Below are positions 1-5,790 of a stretch of 6,765 nt of DNA, piece by piece (the first letter of the stretch is position 1; the number at the start of each line of letters is the position of its first letter). The position numbers were made by a program, and so were the translations under genes. The notes under the pieces are model-generated. The model saw only the letters and a list, made by a program, of their open reading frames with translations, was not told where the DNA came from and did not search any database. The DNA lies in contig URUL01000097.1 of NCBI GenBank assembly GCA_900551005.1, forward strand, positions 1 through 6,765, written 5' to 3'. The DNA is from an uncultured Ruminococcus sp. (GTDB lineage Bacteria > Bacillota > Clostridia > Oscillospirales > CAG-272).

Positions 1-44
1 AAAAGTACCTTATACTTCATGTACTTTTGCGTGACCAAAAGTAC
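1..44. repeat. Palindromic hairpin repeat, left-edge copy
   Basis: Positions 21-29 (GTACTTTTG) and 36-44 (CAAAAGTAC) form a perfect 9-bp stem around the loop CGTGAC. Bases 1-8 (AAAAGTAC) look like the 3' arm of a preceding copy cut by the window edge. The unit is a sequence variant of the palindromes at 533-596 and 6650-6754, which have arms TACTTTTCG/CGAAAAGTA and a six-base loop. The family is non-coding and resembles a REP-like or MITE-like dispersed palindrome; its mobility mechanism cannot be seen here. Confidence 0.7.
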
Positions 45-53
45 CAAAAGTCA

Positions 54-74
54 TCTAAGAGGTTCCCTCTTAGA
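54..74. repeat. Short perfect hairpin next to the palindrome
   Basis: Bases 54-62 (TCTAAGAGG) and 66-74 (CCTCTTAGA) pair perfectly over 9 bp with a three-base loop. There is no U-tract on the plus strand. On the minus strand the stem leads into the 21-44 palindrome, so it may belong to the same composite repeat rather than being a terminator. Confidence 0.5.
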
Positions 75-87
75 AATCTCCCCACCA

Positions 88-259
88 TTTCCCGCTTTGC
101 CAAAGCGCGAACAATATATACCCTCCTGTGCGAACATATCGAGTGAACCGTCCGACTGCAGGTAAAGGCAGATGTGCAGGCTCAAATGCACGGGTTGTCT
201 GCTCGACTTTGCTCTGTGCCATGCCGATACGGCAGGGGTTCCCGCTTTGCCGAAGCGTG
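88..259. repeat. Duplicated CCCGCTTTGCC motif (88-109 and 239-259)
   Basis: The two copies share the core TTCCCGCTTTGCC and match at 19 of 21 bases, differing at A/G after the core and C/T near the end. In the first copy CGCTTT and AAAGCG can fold into a small hairpin; the second copy keeps most of this pairing. They are about 150 bases apart in the same orientation. The function is unknown. Confidence 0.45.
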
Positions 260-296
260 CTCAGCGCCTCGGCTCTGTCAGCGCACAGACTTCGTG

Positions 297-327
297 CACG
301 CCCGCCACTCCTTTATATGCGGGCGTG
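297..327. repeat. GC-rich 9-bp inverted repeat
   Basis: CACGCCCGC at 297-305 pairs perfectly with GCGGGCGTG at 319-327 across a 13-base AT-rich loop. No U-tract follows on either strand, so it is not a classical intrinsic terminator. It could be part of a structured non-coding RNA or of a repeat element. Confidence 0.5.
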
Positions 328-498
328 GAACCAACGCATACGCGAATCTGCTCGATTCTTTCGTGTGATGTGTTCGCACGCGTGGTATCGATAAAGCCAT
401 GGGGAGAGACAGACTTGACTTTTTTGCTTTACTCATTTACCGCACTCACTTGCCACGCACTGCTTCCTGCGACTCAGTCGCGTATGCGGAAGGAGTTC

Positions 499-523
499 AA
501 AAGAGGAATCCCTTCCTCTTTTT
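499..523 (+). terminator. Terminator-like hairpin at inner edge of left array
   Basis: AAAAGAGGAA (499-508) and TTCCTCTTTT (513-522) make a perfect 10-bp stem with the loop TCCC, ending in a run of five T. No gene is seen upstream on the plus strand, so either it ends a transcript of the gene-free region or it is part of the repeat element. It abuts the palindrome array that starts at 522. Confidence 0.45.
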
Positions 524-660
524 GTCCTTTTCGTACTTTTCGGACAAGCGAAAAGTACCCTTTACCTATTGTTACTTTTCGGACAGGCGAAAAGTACCTT
601 TTACTTATTCTTACTTTACCCATAAAGTGACAACCGTATACTTTCCCGACAAACTGAAAC
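522..660. repeat. Palindrome array, left copy (inverted relative to right array)
   Basis: Two intact palindromes are present: arms 533-542/549-558 with loop GACAAG, and arms 573-581/588-596 with loop GACAGG. A decayed third copy begins at about 612, keeping the 39-base period (534, 573, 612), and a further degenerate copy begins at about 639. Bases 522-558 are exactly the reverse complement of 6729-6765 (37 of 37), and 571-597 are exactly the reverse complement of 6649-6675 (27 of 27). The array lies downstream of the decarboxylase terminator. Confidence 0.8.
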
Positions 661-684
661 GGATACCGCGAGGGTATCCGTTTT
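656..684 (-). terminator. Operon terminator, probably bidirectional
   Basis: AAACGGATACC (657-667) pairs with GGTATCCGTTT (673-683), an 11-bp stem around a five-base loop. It begins right after the decarboxylase stop codon (685-687) on the minus strand. There the stem ends in TTTC followed by a weak T-rich run; on the plus strand it ends in five T. It therefore probably ends the scfA-scfB-decarboxylase operon and also blocks plus-strand readthrough. Confidence 0.75.
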
Positions 685-2013
685 TCATCTGTTTTTCACG
701 ACATCGATTTGTGTTATGCCATAATAAGCAAACGCAGAAACACATTCTCGGTCTATTTTCTCCCCGCTGACCGCAATGGGCACGGCAGGAGGGCATGATA
801 CCGTCGGCAGGGCACATATTCTGCCCTCGGCGTTCTTCGCATCTACCATCTCCGAGGGGGAAAAGACTGCTTCTCTGATGCTCATGCCGACTTCGCACCG
901 ATGAGACTTGATCATTTTTCGCATGATGGGAGCTCTTGCTTTGAGAGCGGCAAACGCGGCACTCAGAATTTCAAGTTCTCTGTCGCTGTTACATTCGCTT
1001 GCCATCAGCACGGTGTAATCGCTGTCGGAAAATTCGGGTTCAATGCCCGCTTTTCGGAAAAACTCGGCAAGCTCCTTTCCATCATAGCCCGAAGCGGGTG
1101 CGTTTATCACTATTTTAAGAGGCTCATCACCCTCTGTGACGATATGCTTTTTCTTAAGAGTTGCCCTTGCGCTTTTTACGTATTCTGCAACAAGCTCACG
1201 TCTCCTTCCATCCGATTCGGCGAGATACTTATTACAAGCGTCAAGCGACTGCAAAATGAGATACGACGGGCTCGTAGAGGCATGCAGGGCAAGTGCGCTC
1301 CGCGCTCTCTCGCAAAAGCGCTCCGCTTTTTTGGCAATATGCAAATAGGCTCCGCCTGTCAGCACGGGCAGGGTTTTATGAGCGGAATCCGCACACATCG
1401 AGGCTCCGAGAGCGAGCGGATGTATATTTTCTTTCAGAAAAGCCAGATACGCGCCATGAGCGTTGTCCACCAAAAGCGGAACGTCAAGACGGTCACACAC
1501 CTCGGAGATCCCCTTGATATCTGCAATATTTCCGAGATAATCGGGGGAGGTTATGTAAAGTCCATCGGGCTTGCGTCGGCAATTTTTGATTGCACGCTCC
1601 GCTTCCTCGGGGCTTATTTTGCACTCGCATATATGACCTTTCGCCGAATAGAGCCACTCGACGTCTGCATCGAGCATGGCAATCCCGTAGACAAAGGCTT
1701 TATGCACGTTTCTTGCCGCCACGAAAAGAGGACGCTCGCCGTGCGGCCTTTCGGATGCCGCCAAGGTCAGCATCGCCTTGATCCCCAAGGTCGAGCCTTC
1801 TGTTGAATAATAGCTGTGCGCGCTCCCGAAAAGCGCCGTCGCATTGTTTTCGCTCTCGGCAATGATCCCGTCGGCTCCGTATAACTCATCCGCGCCCTTG
1901 ATCTCGGTAATATCGAGGGCATATTCTCCATGCCCCTTATGTCCCGGCATATGAAAACGCGCGGTGCCGCTTTCCGCGTAGCTTTTTACAAAATCAACGA
2001 TAGGTGTATTCAT
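685..2013 (-). CDS. PLP-dependent Orn/Lys/Arg decarboxylase family protein
   Basis: This 442-residue protein has fold-type I PLP enzyme features of the ornithine/lysine/arginine decarboxylase family. Visible are the N-terminal HMPGHK signature (residues 21-26), the substrate-side block GADELYGADGII (40-51), the cofactor-binding DNAHG (183-187), and SAHKT (210-214) with Lys213 as the expected Schiff-base lysine. A C-terminal CPPAVPIAVSGE block matches the family's C-terminal domain. It should be cytosolic and decarboxylate a basic amino acid, feeding polyamine synthesis, but specificity cannot be read. At 442 residues it is, as I recall, slightly shorter than the roughly 480-residue Bacillus YaaO/SpeA type. 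Its ATG overlaps the maturase stop codon as ATGA (2010-2013) and only a weak GGAT lies upstream, so translational coupling to scfB is likely. In many Bacillota relatives sit next to thymidylate kinase; here the partner is the SCIFF pair. Confidence 0.9.
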   Translation of the reverse strand: MNTPIVDFVKSYAESGTARFHMPGHKGHGEYALDITEIKGADELYGADGIIAESENNATALFGSAHSYYSTEGSTLGIKAMLTLAASERPHGERPLFVAARNVHKAFVYGIAMLDADVEWLYSAKGHICECKISPEEAERAIKNCRRKPDGLYITSPDYLGNIADIKGISEVCDRLDVPLLVDNAHGAYLAFLKENIHPLALGASMCADSAHKTLPVLTGGAYLHIAKKAERFCERARSALALHASTSPSYLILQSLDACNKYLAESDGRRRELVAEYVKSARATLKKKHIVTEGDEPLKIVINAPASGYDGKELAEFFRKAGIEPEFSDSDYTVLMASECNSDRELEILSAAFAALKARAPIMRKMIKSHRCEVGMSIREAVFSPSEMVDAKNAEGRICALPTVSCPPAVPIAVSGEKIDRECVSAFAYYGITQIDVVKNR

Positions 2014-3386
2014 GATTCATCCGCTTCGGCGACCTGCATCATCACGGCACATTCAATACGCTTTTTGAAGAGCTCACAGCCGTACTTGTATACGCCGCTG
2101 ATACTGCCGGTGGCGTGATAGGCATTCGCGGCGCATCCGCCCGAGCAATATAGCTTCGCCCAGCAGTCGCGACATTCCTCGCGCGCATAGGCATTGCAAG
2201 AGCGAAATTCATCCTGACACGCCGTATTTTTCACACCATCCCAGATGTTGCCGAGACTGTACTTGGGATCGCCGACAAACTGATGACAGGGAAAAAGCTC
2301 GCCCCACGGTGTGACCGCCATATATTCGGTGCCCGAGCCGCACCCCGTGATCCTCTTATAAATGCAAGGACCGTTTTCAAGGTCTATCATGTAATGATAG
2401 AAGGTGAACGGTCTGCCTTCTTTCTTGCGCTTTATCATTTCCCTTGCAAGTATCTCATATTGCTCGAAGAGCTTGGGGAGATCTTCCTCTGTCAGTGCAC
2501 AAGGGTCGTCGGGAGCGCAGACCACAGGTTCCATGCTCAGCTCGGTAAAGCCGAGGTCCGCCATGTGAAAAATGTCGTTTGTGAAATCCACATTATTATG
2601 CGTGAAAGTACCGCGCATGTAATAGTTTTTGCCGCCGCGCGATTCGACCAAACGCTTGAATTTGGGGACGATCCTGTCATAGCTTCCGTTGCCCGCATAA
2701 TCCTTGCGGAAAAGGTCGTGGACTTCACGGCGCCCGTCCAGGCTCAGTACTACGTTGCTCATCTCTTTATTGAGGAAGTCAATCACATCATCGTCGATAA
2801 GCAGGCCGTTTGTCGTGAGCGTAAAGCGGAAATTCTTGTGGTGCTCTTTCTCAATGCTTCTCGCATAAGCCACGAGCTGCTTTACCACATCAAAGTTCAT
2901 GAGAGGCTCACCGCCGAAGAAATCGACCTCAAGATTTGTTCTCGCTCCCGAATGGGCGATAAGGAAGTCAAAAGCCTGCTTGCCCACCTCAAAGCTCATG
3001 ACCGCACGGTCGCCCTGATATTTGCCCTGGCTGGCAAAGCAATATGAGCAGTTCAGATTGCAGGTGTGCGCCACATGCAGACAGAGCGCCTTGATGACAT
3101 TGCTGTTGTTTTTGTAATTGTAAGCAAGCTTTTCGTACTTGTCCTCGGAATAAAGCTTGCCGCTCTTTTCGAGCTCCTTTATGTCGCTGATGCAAAGAAG
3201 AATATCCTCTCTTGTCACATCGGGCATATCTGCATATTTTTTGAGGATAGCTTCTATTATCTTTTCCTCGCTTGTACTCTTGTACATTTCGATAATGTCA
3301 TAAGCCACGTCGTCAACGGCGTGTACAGAGCCGCTGCAGGTGTCCAGCACGATATTGTATCCGTTTAATTTATATTGATGTACCAT
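2010..3386 (-). CDS. scfB: Radical SAM/SPASM SCIFF peptide maturase
   Basis: This 458-residue enzyme is recognisable as the thioether cross-link-forming SCIFF maturase (CteB/Tte1186 family). Residues 1-90 resemble the peptide-recognition (PqqD/RRE-like) domain. The radical SAM core has CNLNCSYC, with Cys109, Cys113 and Cys116 binding the SAM [4Fe-4S] cluster, and GGEP at 158-161. The C-terminal SPASM region shows Cys349, a GX4C at 362-367, a CX2CX5CX3C block (Cys405, 408, 414, 418) and Cys437, enough to ligate two auxiliary clusters. It should couple reductive SAM cleavage to Cys-thioether formation in ScfA, in the anaerobic cytosol. The start is supported by AAGGAG at 3391-3396, four bases before the ATG, which is short spacing. 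It lies 60 bases downstream of scfA behind a hairpin and overlaps the decarboxylase start. All expected motifs are intact. Confidence 0.95.
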   Translation of the reverse strand: MVHQYKLNGYNIVLDTCSGSVHAVDDVAYDIIEMYKSTSEEKIIEAILKKYADMPDVTREDILLCISDIKELEKSGKLYSEDKYEKLAYNYKNNSNVIKALCLHVAHTCNLNCSYCFASQGKYQGDRAVMSFEVGKQAFDFLIAHSGARTNLEVDFFGGEPLMNFDVVKQLVAYARSIEKEHHKNFRFTLTTNGLLIDDDVIDFLNKEMSNVVLSLDGRREVHDLFRKDYAGNGSYDRIVPKFKRLVESRGGKNYYMRGTFTHNNVDFTNDIFHMADLGFTELSMEPVVCAPDDPCALTEEDLPKLFEQYEILAREMIKRKKEGRPFTFYHYMIDLENGPCIYKRITGCGSGTEYMAVTPWGELFPCHQFVGDPKYSLGNIWDGVKNTACQDEFRSCNAYAREECRDCWAKLYCSGGCAANAYHATGSISGVYKYGCELFKKRIECAVMMQVAEADES

Positions 3387-3402
3387 ATGTCTCCTTAAAT
3401 GT

Positions 3403-3430
3403 AAAACGCTGCCCCGAAAGACAGCGTTTT
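3403..3430 (-). terminator. Hairpin attenuator between scfA and scfB
   Basis: AAAACGCTG (3403-3411) and CAGCGTTTT (3422-3430) form a perfect 9-bp stem. On the minus-strand RNA the ten-base loop can extend through U-G, C-G and U-G pairs to a UUCG tetraloop. TTTTACATTT follows, an imperfect U-tract that runs into the scfB ribosome binding site. Placed 16 bases after the scfA stop, it probably terminates part of transcription so that substrate peptide is made in excess of enzyme; it could also protect the scfA 3' end. Confidence 0.75.
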
Positions 3431-3446
3431 TACAAATCGACTTAAA

Positions 3447-3596
3447 TCAGCCGTTTTTCTTGTTTTCGCACTTCTGATTTGCAACGCCGCAGGAAGTTTT
3501 GCAAGCAGACTGGCAGGATGTCTGGCACTCGCCGCAGCCGCCCTTCTTAACGGTATTGTTGAGATCTTTTGTTTTGATGGTCTTGATTCTTTTCAT
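3447..3596 (-). CDS. scfA: Six-cysteine ranthipeptide precursor (SCIFF)
   Basis: The frame encodes 49 residues and is a clear SCIFF ('six cysteines in forty-five residues') precursor. It has a basic leader MKRIKTIKTKDLNN (1-14), then the Cys core with Cys at 21, 24, 28, 32, 36 and 43, including CGECQTSCQSACKTSC (21-36), and ends CENKKNG. A GGAGG at 3605-3609 lies eight bases before the ATG, and the stop is TGA at 3447. In characterised SCIFFs the maturase joins Cys to Thr by a thioether, as I recall Cys32 to the Thr directly after CKTSC; here that residue is Gly37, so Thr34, Ser35 or Gly37 would have to serve. The biological role of mature SCIFF is not settled; signalling has been proposed. 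It is first in the operon and directly upstream of its maturase. Confidence 0.96.
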   Translation of the reverse strand: MKRIKTIKTKDLNNTVKKGGCGECQTSCQSACKTSCGVANQKCENKKNG

Positions 3597-3653
3597 GATG
3601 AAAACCTCCGAATATTAAAATAAGGATATGAATACGAATTTTTTATTTACATT

Positions 3654-3682
3654 ATCATATCACATTCATATGAAAATGTCAA
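3654..3682 (-). promoter_or_regulatory. Sigma-A promoter for scfA operon
   Basis: Reading the minus strand, TTGACA (3682-3677) is followed by a 17-base spacer and TATGAT (3659-3654). This is a perfect -35 and a five-of-six -10 at ideal spacing. Transcription should start near 3647, giving a leader of about 50 bases with the GGAGG at 3605-3609. Confidence 0.85.
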
Positions 3683-3687
3683 TAGGT

Positions 3688-3733
3688 CTCCGGAAGAAAC
3701 TATTTTATATCTCCGGAAGAAACTATTTTATAT
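3688..3733. repeat. Exact 23-bp tandem repeat, candidate operator
   Basis: Two identical 23-base units (3688-3710 and 3711-3733) abut without spacer, and the base before each unit is also the same. Each unit holds a TCCGGA palindrome (within CTCCGGAAG) and an AT-rich TATTTTATAT half. The block sits at about -41 to -87 relative to the predicted scfA start and upstream of the transporter promoter, where an activator or shared regulator would bind. The operator role is inferred from position; the repeat itself is plain. Confidence 0.7.
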
Positions 3734-3781
3734 GTCCTTGCCATAATTTTATGAAAATATATGGATTTTCCGCTCGAAGAA

Positions 3782-3790
3782 TGATATAAT
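3782..3790 (+). promoter_or_regulatory. Extended -10 promoter for EamA transporter
   Basis: TGATATAAT gives a TGn extension plus a perfect TATAAT (3785-3790). The best -35 at 17 bases (TGGATT, 3762-3767) is poor, which fits an extended -10 promoter or one that needs an activator. The start should lie near 3797, leaving a leader of about 100 bases before the ATG. Confidence 0.65.
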
Positions 3791-3796
3791 GTGTCT

Positions 3797-3890
3797 GATA
3801 CAAGAACGCGGATAAATTCTCGTCTGACGGAAAGACCCTATCGTTTCCGCGCCCGGACGGCGTTCCGTTTCAATGAGCACCAAGGGGGGA
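3797..3890 (+). promoter_or_regulatory. Long structured 5' leader of the transporter gene
   Basis: The leader contains pairings that compete. CGCGGA (3807-3812) can pair with TCCGCG (3846-3851), enclosing GTCT/AGAC (3822-3825/3833-3836). Alternatively CGGAAA (3828-3833) pairs with TTTCCG (3844-3849). CGCC/GGCG (3851-3862 region) or CGGA/TCCG (3854-3867) forms a second hairpin before the AAGGGGGGA ribosome binding site (3882-3890). I could not match it to a known riboswitch class by eye. A regulatory RNA is plausible but unproven. Confidence 0.35.
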
Positions 3891-3897
3891 ACAGATC

Positions 3898-4761
3898 ATG
3901 TGGATCGTATTTGCATTTTTTTCCGCGCTTTTCGCGGGAGTGACTTCCATTCTGGCTAAATGCGGAATCAGAAAAACGGATTCTACCGTGGCAACGGCTA
4001 TCCGAACGGTCGTCGTGCTTGCATTTTCATGGGTGATGGTATTTGTGGTCGGATCGCAGAGTCAGATTGTCTCCATAGAAGGAAAAACGCTGATCTTTCT
4101 GATTCTGTCCGGACTTGCTACCGGCGCATCCTGGCTTTGCTACTTCAAGGCTTTGCAGCTGGGCGATATCAATAAGGTCGTGCCCATCGATAAATCCGGC
4201 ACAGTTCTGACTATTCTTCTTGCTTTCATTTTTCTTCATGAAAAGATCACGTGGATCCGTGCCGCCGGCGTTTTGTTGATTGCAGTCGGTACGTTTCTGA
4301 TGATTGAAAAAAAGGACGTTCAGGCAAAGCAGTCAAAAGGGAAGAGCTGGTTGCTCTATGCTGTCGGCTCTGCCGTATTTGCCGCGCTGACTTCCATTCT
4401 CGGCAAGGTGGGAATCAGCGGTGTGGAATCCAATCTCGGCACCGCCATTCGCACCGGTGTCGTATTGGTGATGGCTTGGGTAATGGTATTCGCGACGGGA
4501 AAGCAGCATGCGATTCGGAACATATCAAAGAAGGAGCTCGGATTTATCTGCCTGTCCGGACTTGCCACCGGCGCGTCGTGGCTTTGCTATTATAAAGCAT
4601 TGCAGGACGGCCTTGCAAGCGTTGTGGTTCCCATTGATAAGCTCAGCATTTTGGTAACGATCGCTTTCTCTTATCTTGTATTCCGTGAGAGGCTTTCAAA
4701 AAAGGCTCTCGTCGGACTGATTGCGATCGTGATCGGCACGCTTGTCATGTTGATTCCGTAA
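3898..4761 (+). CDS. EamA/DMT family transporter
   Basis: This 287-residue, very hydrophobic protein fits the drug/metabolite transporter superfamily: ten predicted helices in two EamA domains (about 1-137 and 150-286). The halves are strikingly alike. GLATGASWLCYFKALQ (72-87) and GLATGASWLCYYKALQ (221-236) differ at one residue, VPIDK recurs at 95-99 and 244-248, and TSIL near each N-terminus also repeats. A Lys/Gln-rich cytosolic linker (residues 130-150) joins the halves. The start is supported by AAGGGGGGA seven bases before the ATG. Relatives export small metabolites, amino acids or drugs by secondary transport; the substrate here is unknown. It diverges from the SCIFF operon and is followed by a strong terminator, so it is probably monocistronic. 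A role in exporting the SCIFF peptide is not supported; DMT proteins usually handle small solutes. Confidence 0.9.
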   Translation: MWIVFAFFSALFAGVTSILAKCGIRKTDSTVATAIRTVVVLAFSWVMVFVVGSQSQIVSIEGKTLIFLILSGLATGASWLCYFKALQLGDINKVVPIDKSGTVLTILLAFIFLHEKITWIRAAGVLLIAVGTFLMIEKKDVQAKQSKGKSWLLYAVGSAVFAALTSILGKVGISGVESNLGTAIRTGVVLVMAWVMVFATGKQHAIRNISKKELGFICLSGLATGASWLCYYKALQDGLASVVVPIDKLSILVTIAFSYLVFRERLSKKALVGLIAIVIGTLVMLIP

Positions 4762-4790
4762 GGCAATGATCAATTTCTGCTTCATTATAT

Positions 4791-4831
4791 AAAGAGGAAG
4801 AGAGGGGCGTTTTCCCTTTCTTCCTCTTTTT
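4791..4831 (+). terminator. Strong intrinsic terminator, usable from both sides
   Basis: The arm 4791-4806 (AAAGAGGAAGAGAGGG) pairs with 4814-4829 over 16 bp with one G-U pair, around a seven-base loop (GCGTTTT), ending in a run of T to 4831. It terminates the transporter gene 30 bases after its stop. On the minus strand the stem exits into TTTATATAAT, so it can also end the converging SGNH hydrolase transcript; no other terminator is visible after that gene. Confidence 0.85.
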
Positions 4832-4879
4832 ATGAAAATCTATTCAAAGCTGCTTTGCGCCGTGCTTTCTTTTGCTTGA

Positions 4880-5668
4880 TCAAGAATACTGTTGCGAATC
4901 CAAGGACAGAATCTCGGTCAGCAGCTCGTGAAGCCGTCGGTCTATGATCTCGTGCCCTTTTGCCGTCGGATGTATGCCGTCCTCACAAATGAGCGAATCA
5001 AAATCATGGCGTGTGATGAAAACACTGCGCAGATCGAGCGTATATACGCCGCATTCGCGGGCTATATTTTCACATATCTGAGCATAGTATTCCTGCCAGC
5101 GATAGATCATGCTCGTATTTCCGAGCCACTTGAGGATGTTTTCACGCGAAAGTCCGTCGCGGCAGATCCATGTGAGAAATTTATCGGCATCTATCGGAGG
5201 CGGCAGAATGATAATGGGGGTGGCACCGCATTTCGTGAGATATCGGACGACCTCGCGGTACAGCTCGGCAAAGCGCTCCGGCGCAATAACGGGAAGGTGC
5301 TCTTTGTCGGGATGCTCGGATACGGCTTTCCAATCGAAATTGCAATCGTTTCCGCCGTATTCGAGAAGAACAAACTCGGGGCAGTCCTCTTTTGTGACAA
5401 ACTTTTTTATCTGCGCGAAGCCTCTTTCTATCGTGAAGCCGATACGTGCATTATTGACAATCTCTATATCAAAATCGCGGCGAATGATATCAAATCTGTT
5501 CGCACAGCTACGGAAATGTTTATTTTCATCGAGCATTATACCTTTCATGACAGAATCACCGAAGGCTTCTATGCGCACACCTTTCTTGAAAAGACGGTCG
5601 CGCAGACTCTTCAGATCTATTTTCGGAAATTCTATTACGAATTTTTGACGTGCATCTGACGTTGCCAT
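4880..5668 (-). CDS. SGNH/GDSL-type hydrolase
   Basis: Starting at the ATG at 5668, the protein has 262 residues and the SGNH hydrolase blocks in order: FGDSVMKG (36-43) with nucleophile Ser39, NNARIG (72-77) giving the block II glycine, EYGGNDCNF (103-111) with Asn107, and EDGIHPTAKGH (229-239) with Asp230 and His233 completing the catalytic set. It should be an esterase, lipase or acetylhydrolase acting on an acyl or acetyl group; the substrate is unknown. No signal peptide is seen, so it is probably cytosolic. The frame stays open to an ATG at 5743, but a consensus promoter lies inside that extension (5720-5748), and GAGGTG six bases before the 5668 ATG supports the shorter form. It is divergent from the DUF1836 gene and convergent with the transporter. 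Confidence 0.9.
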   Translation of the reverse strand: MATSDARQKFVIEFPKIDLKSLRDRLFKKGVRIEAFGDSVMKGIMLDENKHFRSCANRFDIIRRDFDIEIVNNARIGFTIERGFAQIKKFVTKEDCPEFVLLEYGGNDCNFDWKAVSEHPDKEHLPVIAPERFAELYREVVRYLTKCGATPIIILPPPIDADKFLTWICRDGLSRENILKWLGNTSMIYRWQEYYAQICENIARECGVYTLDLRSVFITRHDFDSLICEDGIHPTAKGHEIIDRRLHELLTEILSLDSQQYS

Positions 5669-5719
5669 TAAAAACACCTCTTTCAATAACCAAAATTGCA
5701 AAATCTTGTTTTCAAAACT

Positions 5720-5748
5720 ATTATAAGCGATATTAAAATACATGTCAA
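5720..5748 (-). promoter_or_regulatory. Consensus sigma-A promoter for SGNH hydrolase
   Basis: On the minus strand TTGACA (5748-5743), 17 bases, then TATAAT (5725-5720): both hexamers are perfect. The start should lie near 5713, about 45 bases before the ATG at 5668. This decides the start codon, since the upstream in-frame ATG at 5743 lies within the -35 region. The 10-mer CTATTGACAT is shared with the scfA promoter. Confidence 0.9.
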
Positions 5749-5790
5749 TAGATTTCAGAAAAATTATTTTAATATTTTGTAAATTATATA

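Larger units (their letters stand above)
75..498. other. Gene-free region with short repeats
   Basis: I see no credible gene in this stretch. Three plus-strand frames stay open for 64 to 152 codons, but none has a Shine-Dalgarno sequence, a recognisable domain or normal protein composition, and the longest runs on through the palindrome repeats. What can be seen is a duplicated motif at 88-109 and 239-259, a GC-rich inverted repeat at 297-327, and a 9-bp inverted pair GTGCGAACA (128-136) / TGTTCGCAC (371-379). It may be a non-coding repeat element or eroded DNA. Confidence 0.55.

Noticed and set aside
128..630. Overlapping plus-strand open frames of 64 to 152 codons in the left region
   Set aside because: No ribosome binding sites, no recognisable domains, odd composition rich in Cys, Arg and Ser, and the longest one reads through the palindrome repeats. 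They look like chance frames in GC-rich non-coding DNA.
901..1806. A 301-codon plus-strand open frame opposite the decarboxylase
   Set aside because: It is antisense to a protein with clear PLP-enzyme motifs and has no ribosome binding site or family resemblance of its own.
2283..3047. A 254-codon plus-strand open frame opposite scfB
   Set aside because: It is the shadow of the radical SAM gene, whose Cys motifs and domain order are intact on the other strand.
3826..3838. 23S rRNA fragment from the 13-base match GACGGAAAGACCC
   Set aside because: The flanking bases do not follow rRNA, so it is too short to be an rRNA remnant; it is mentioned only as a curiosity in the leader finding.
3873..3959. 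Short leader peptide starting at ATG 3873 overlapping the transporter start
   Set aside because: It has no ribosome binding site and no attenuation hairpin after it; the G-rich site at 3882-3890 serves the ATG at 3898.
4892..5659. A 255-codon plus-strand open frame opposite the SGNH hydrolase
   Set aside because: The minus strand holds all four SGNH blocks with a consensus promoter and ribosome binding site; the plus-strand frame has none of these.
5669..5743. N-terminal extension of the SGNH hydrolase to the ATG at 5743
   Set aside because: The extension covers a perfect sigma-A promoter and lacks a ribosome binding site, whereas the ATG at 5668 has GAGGTG at proper spacing.
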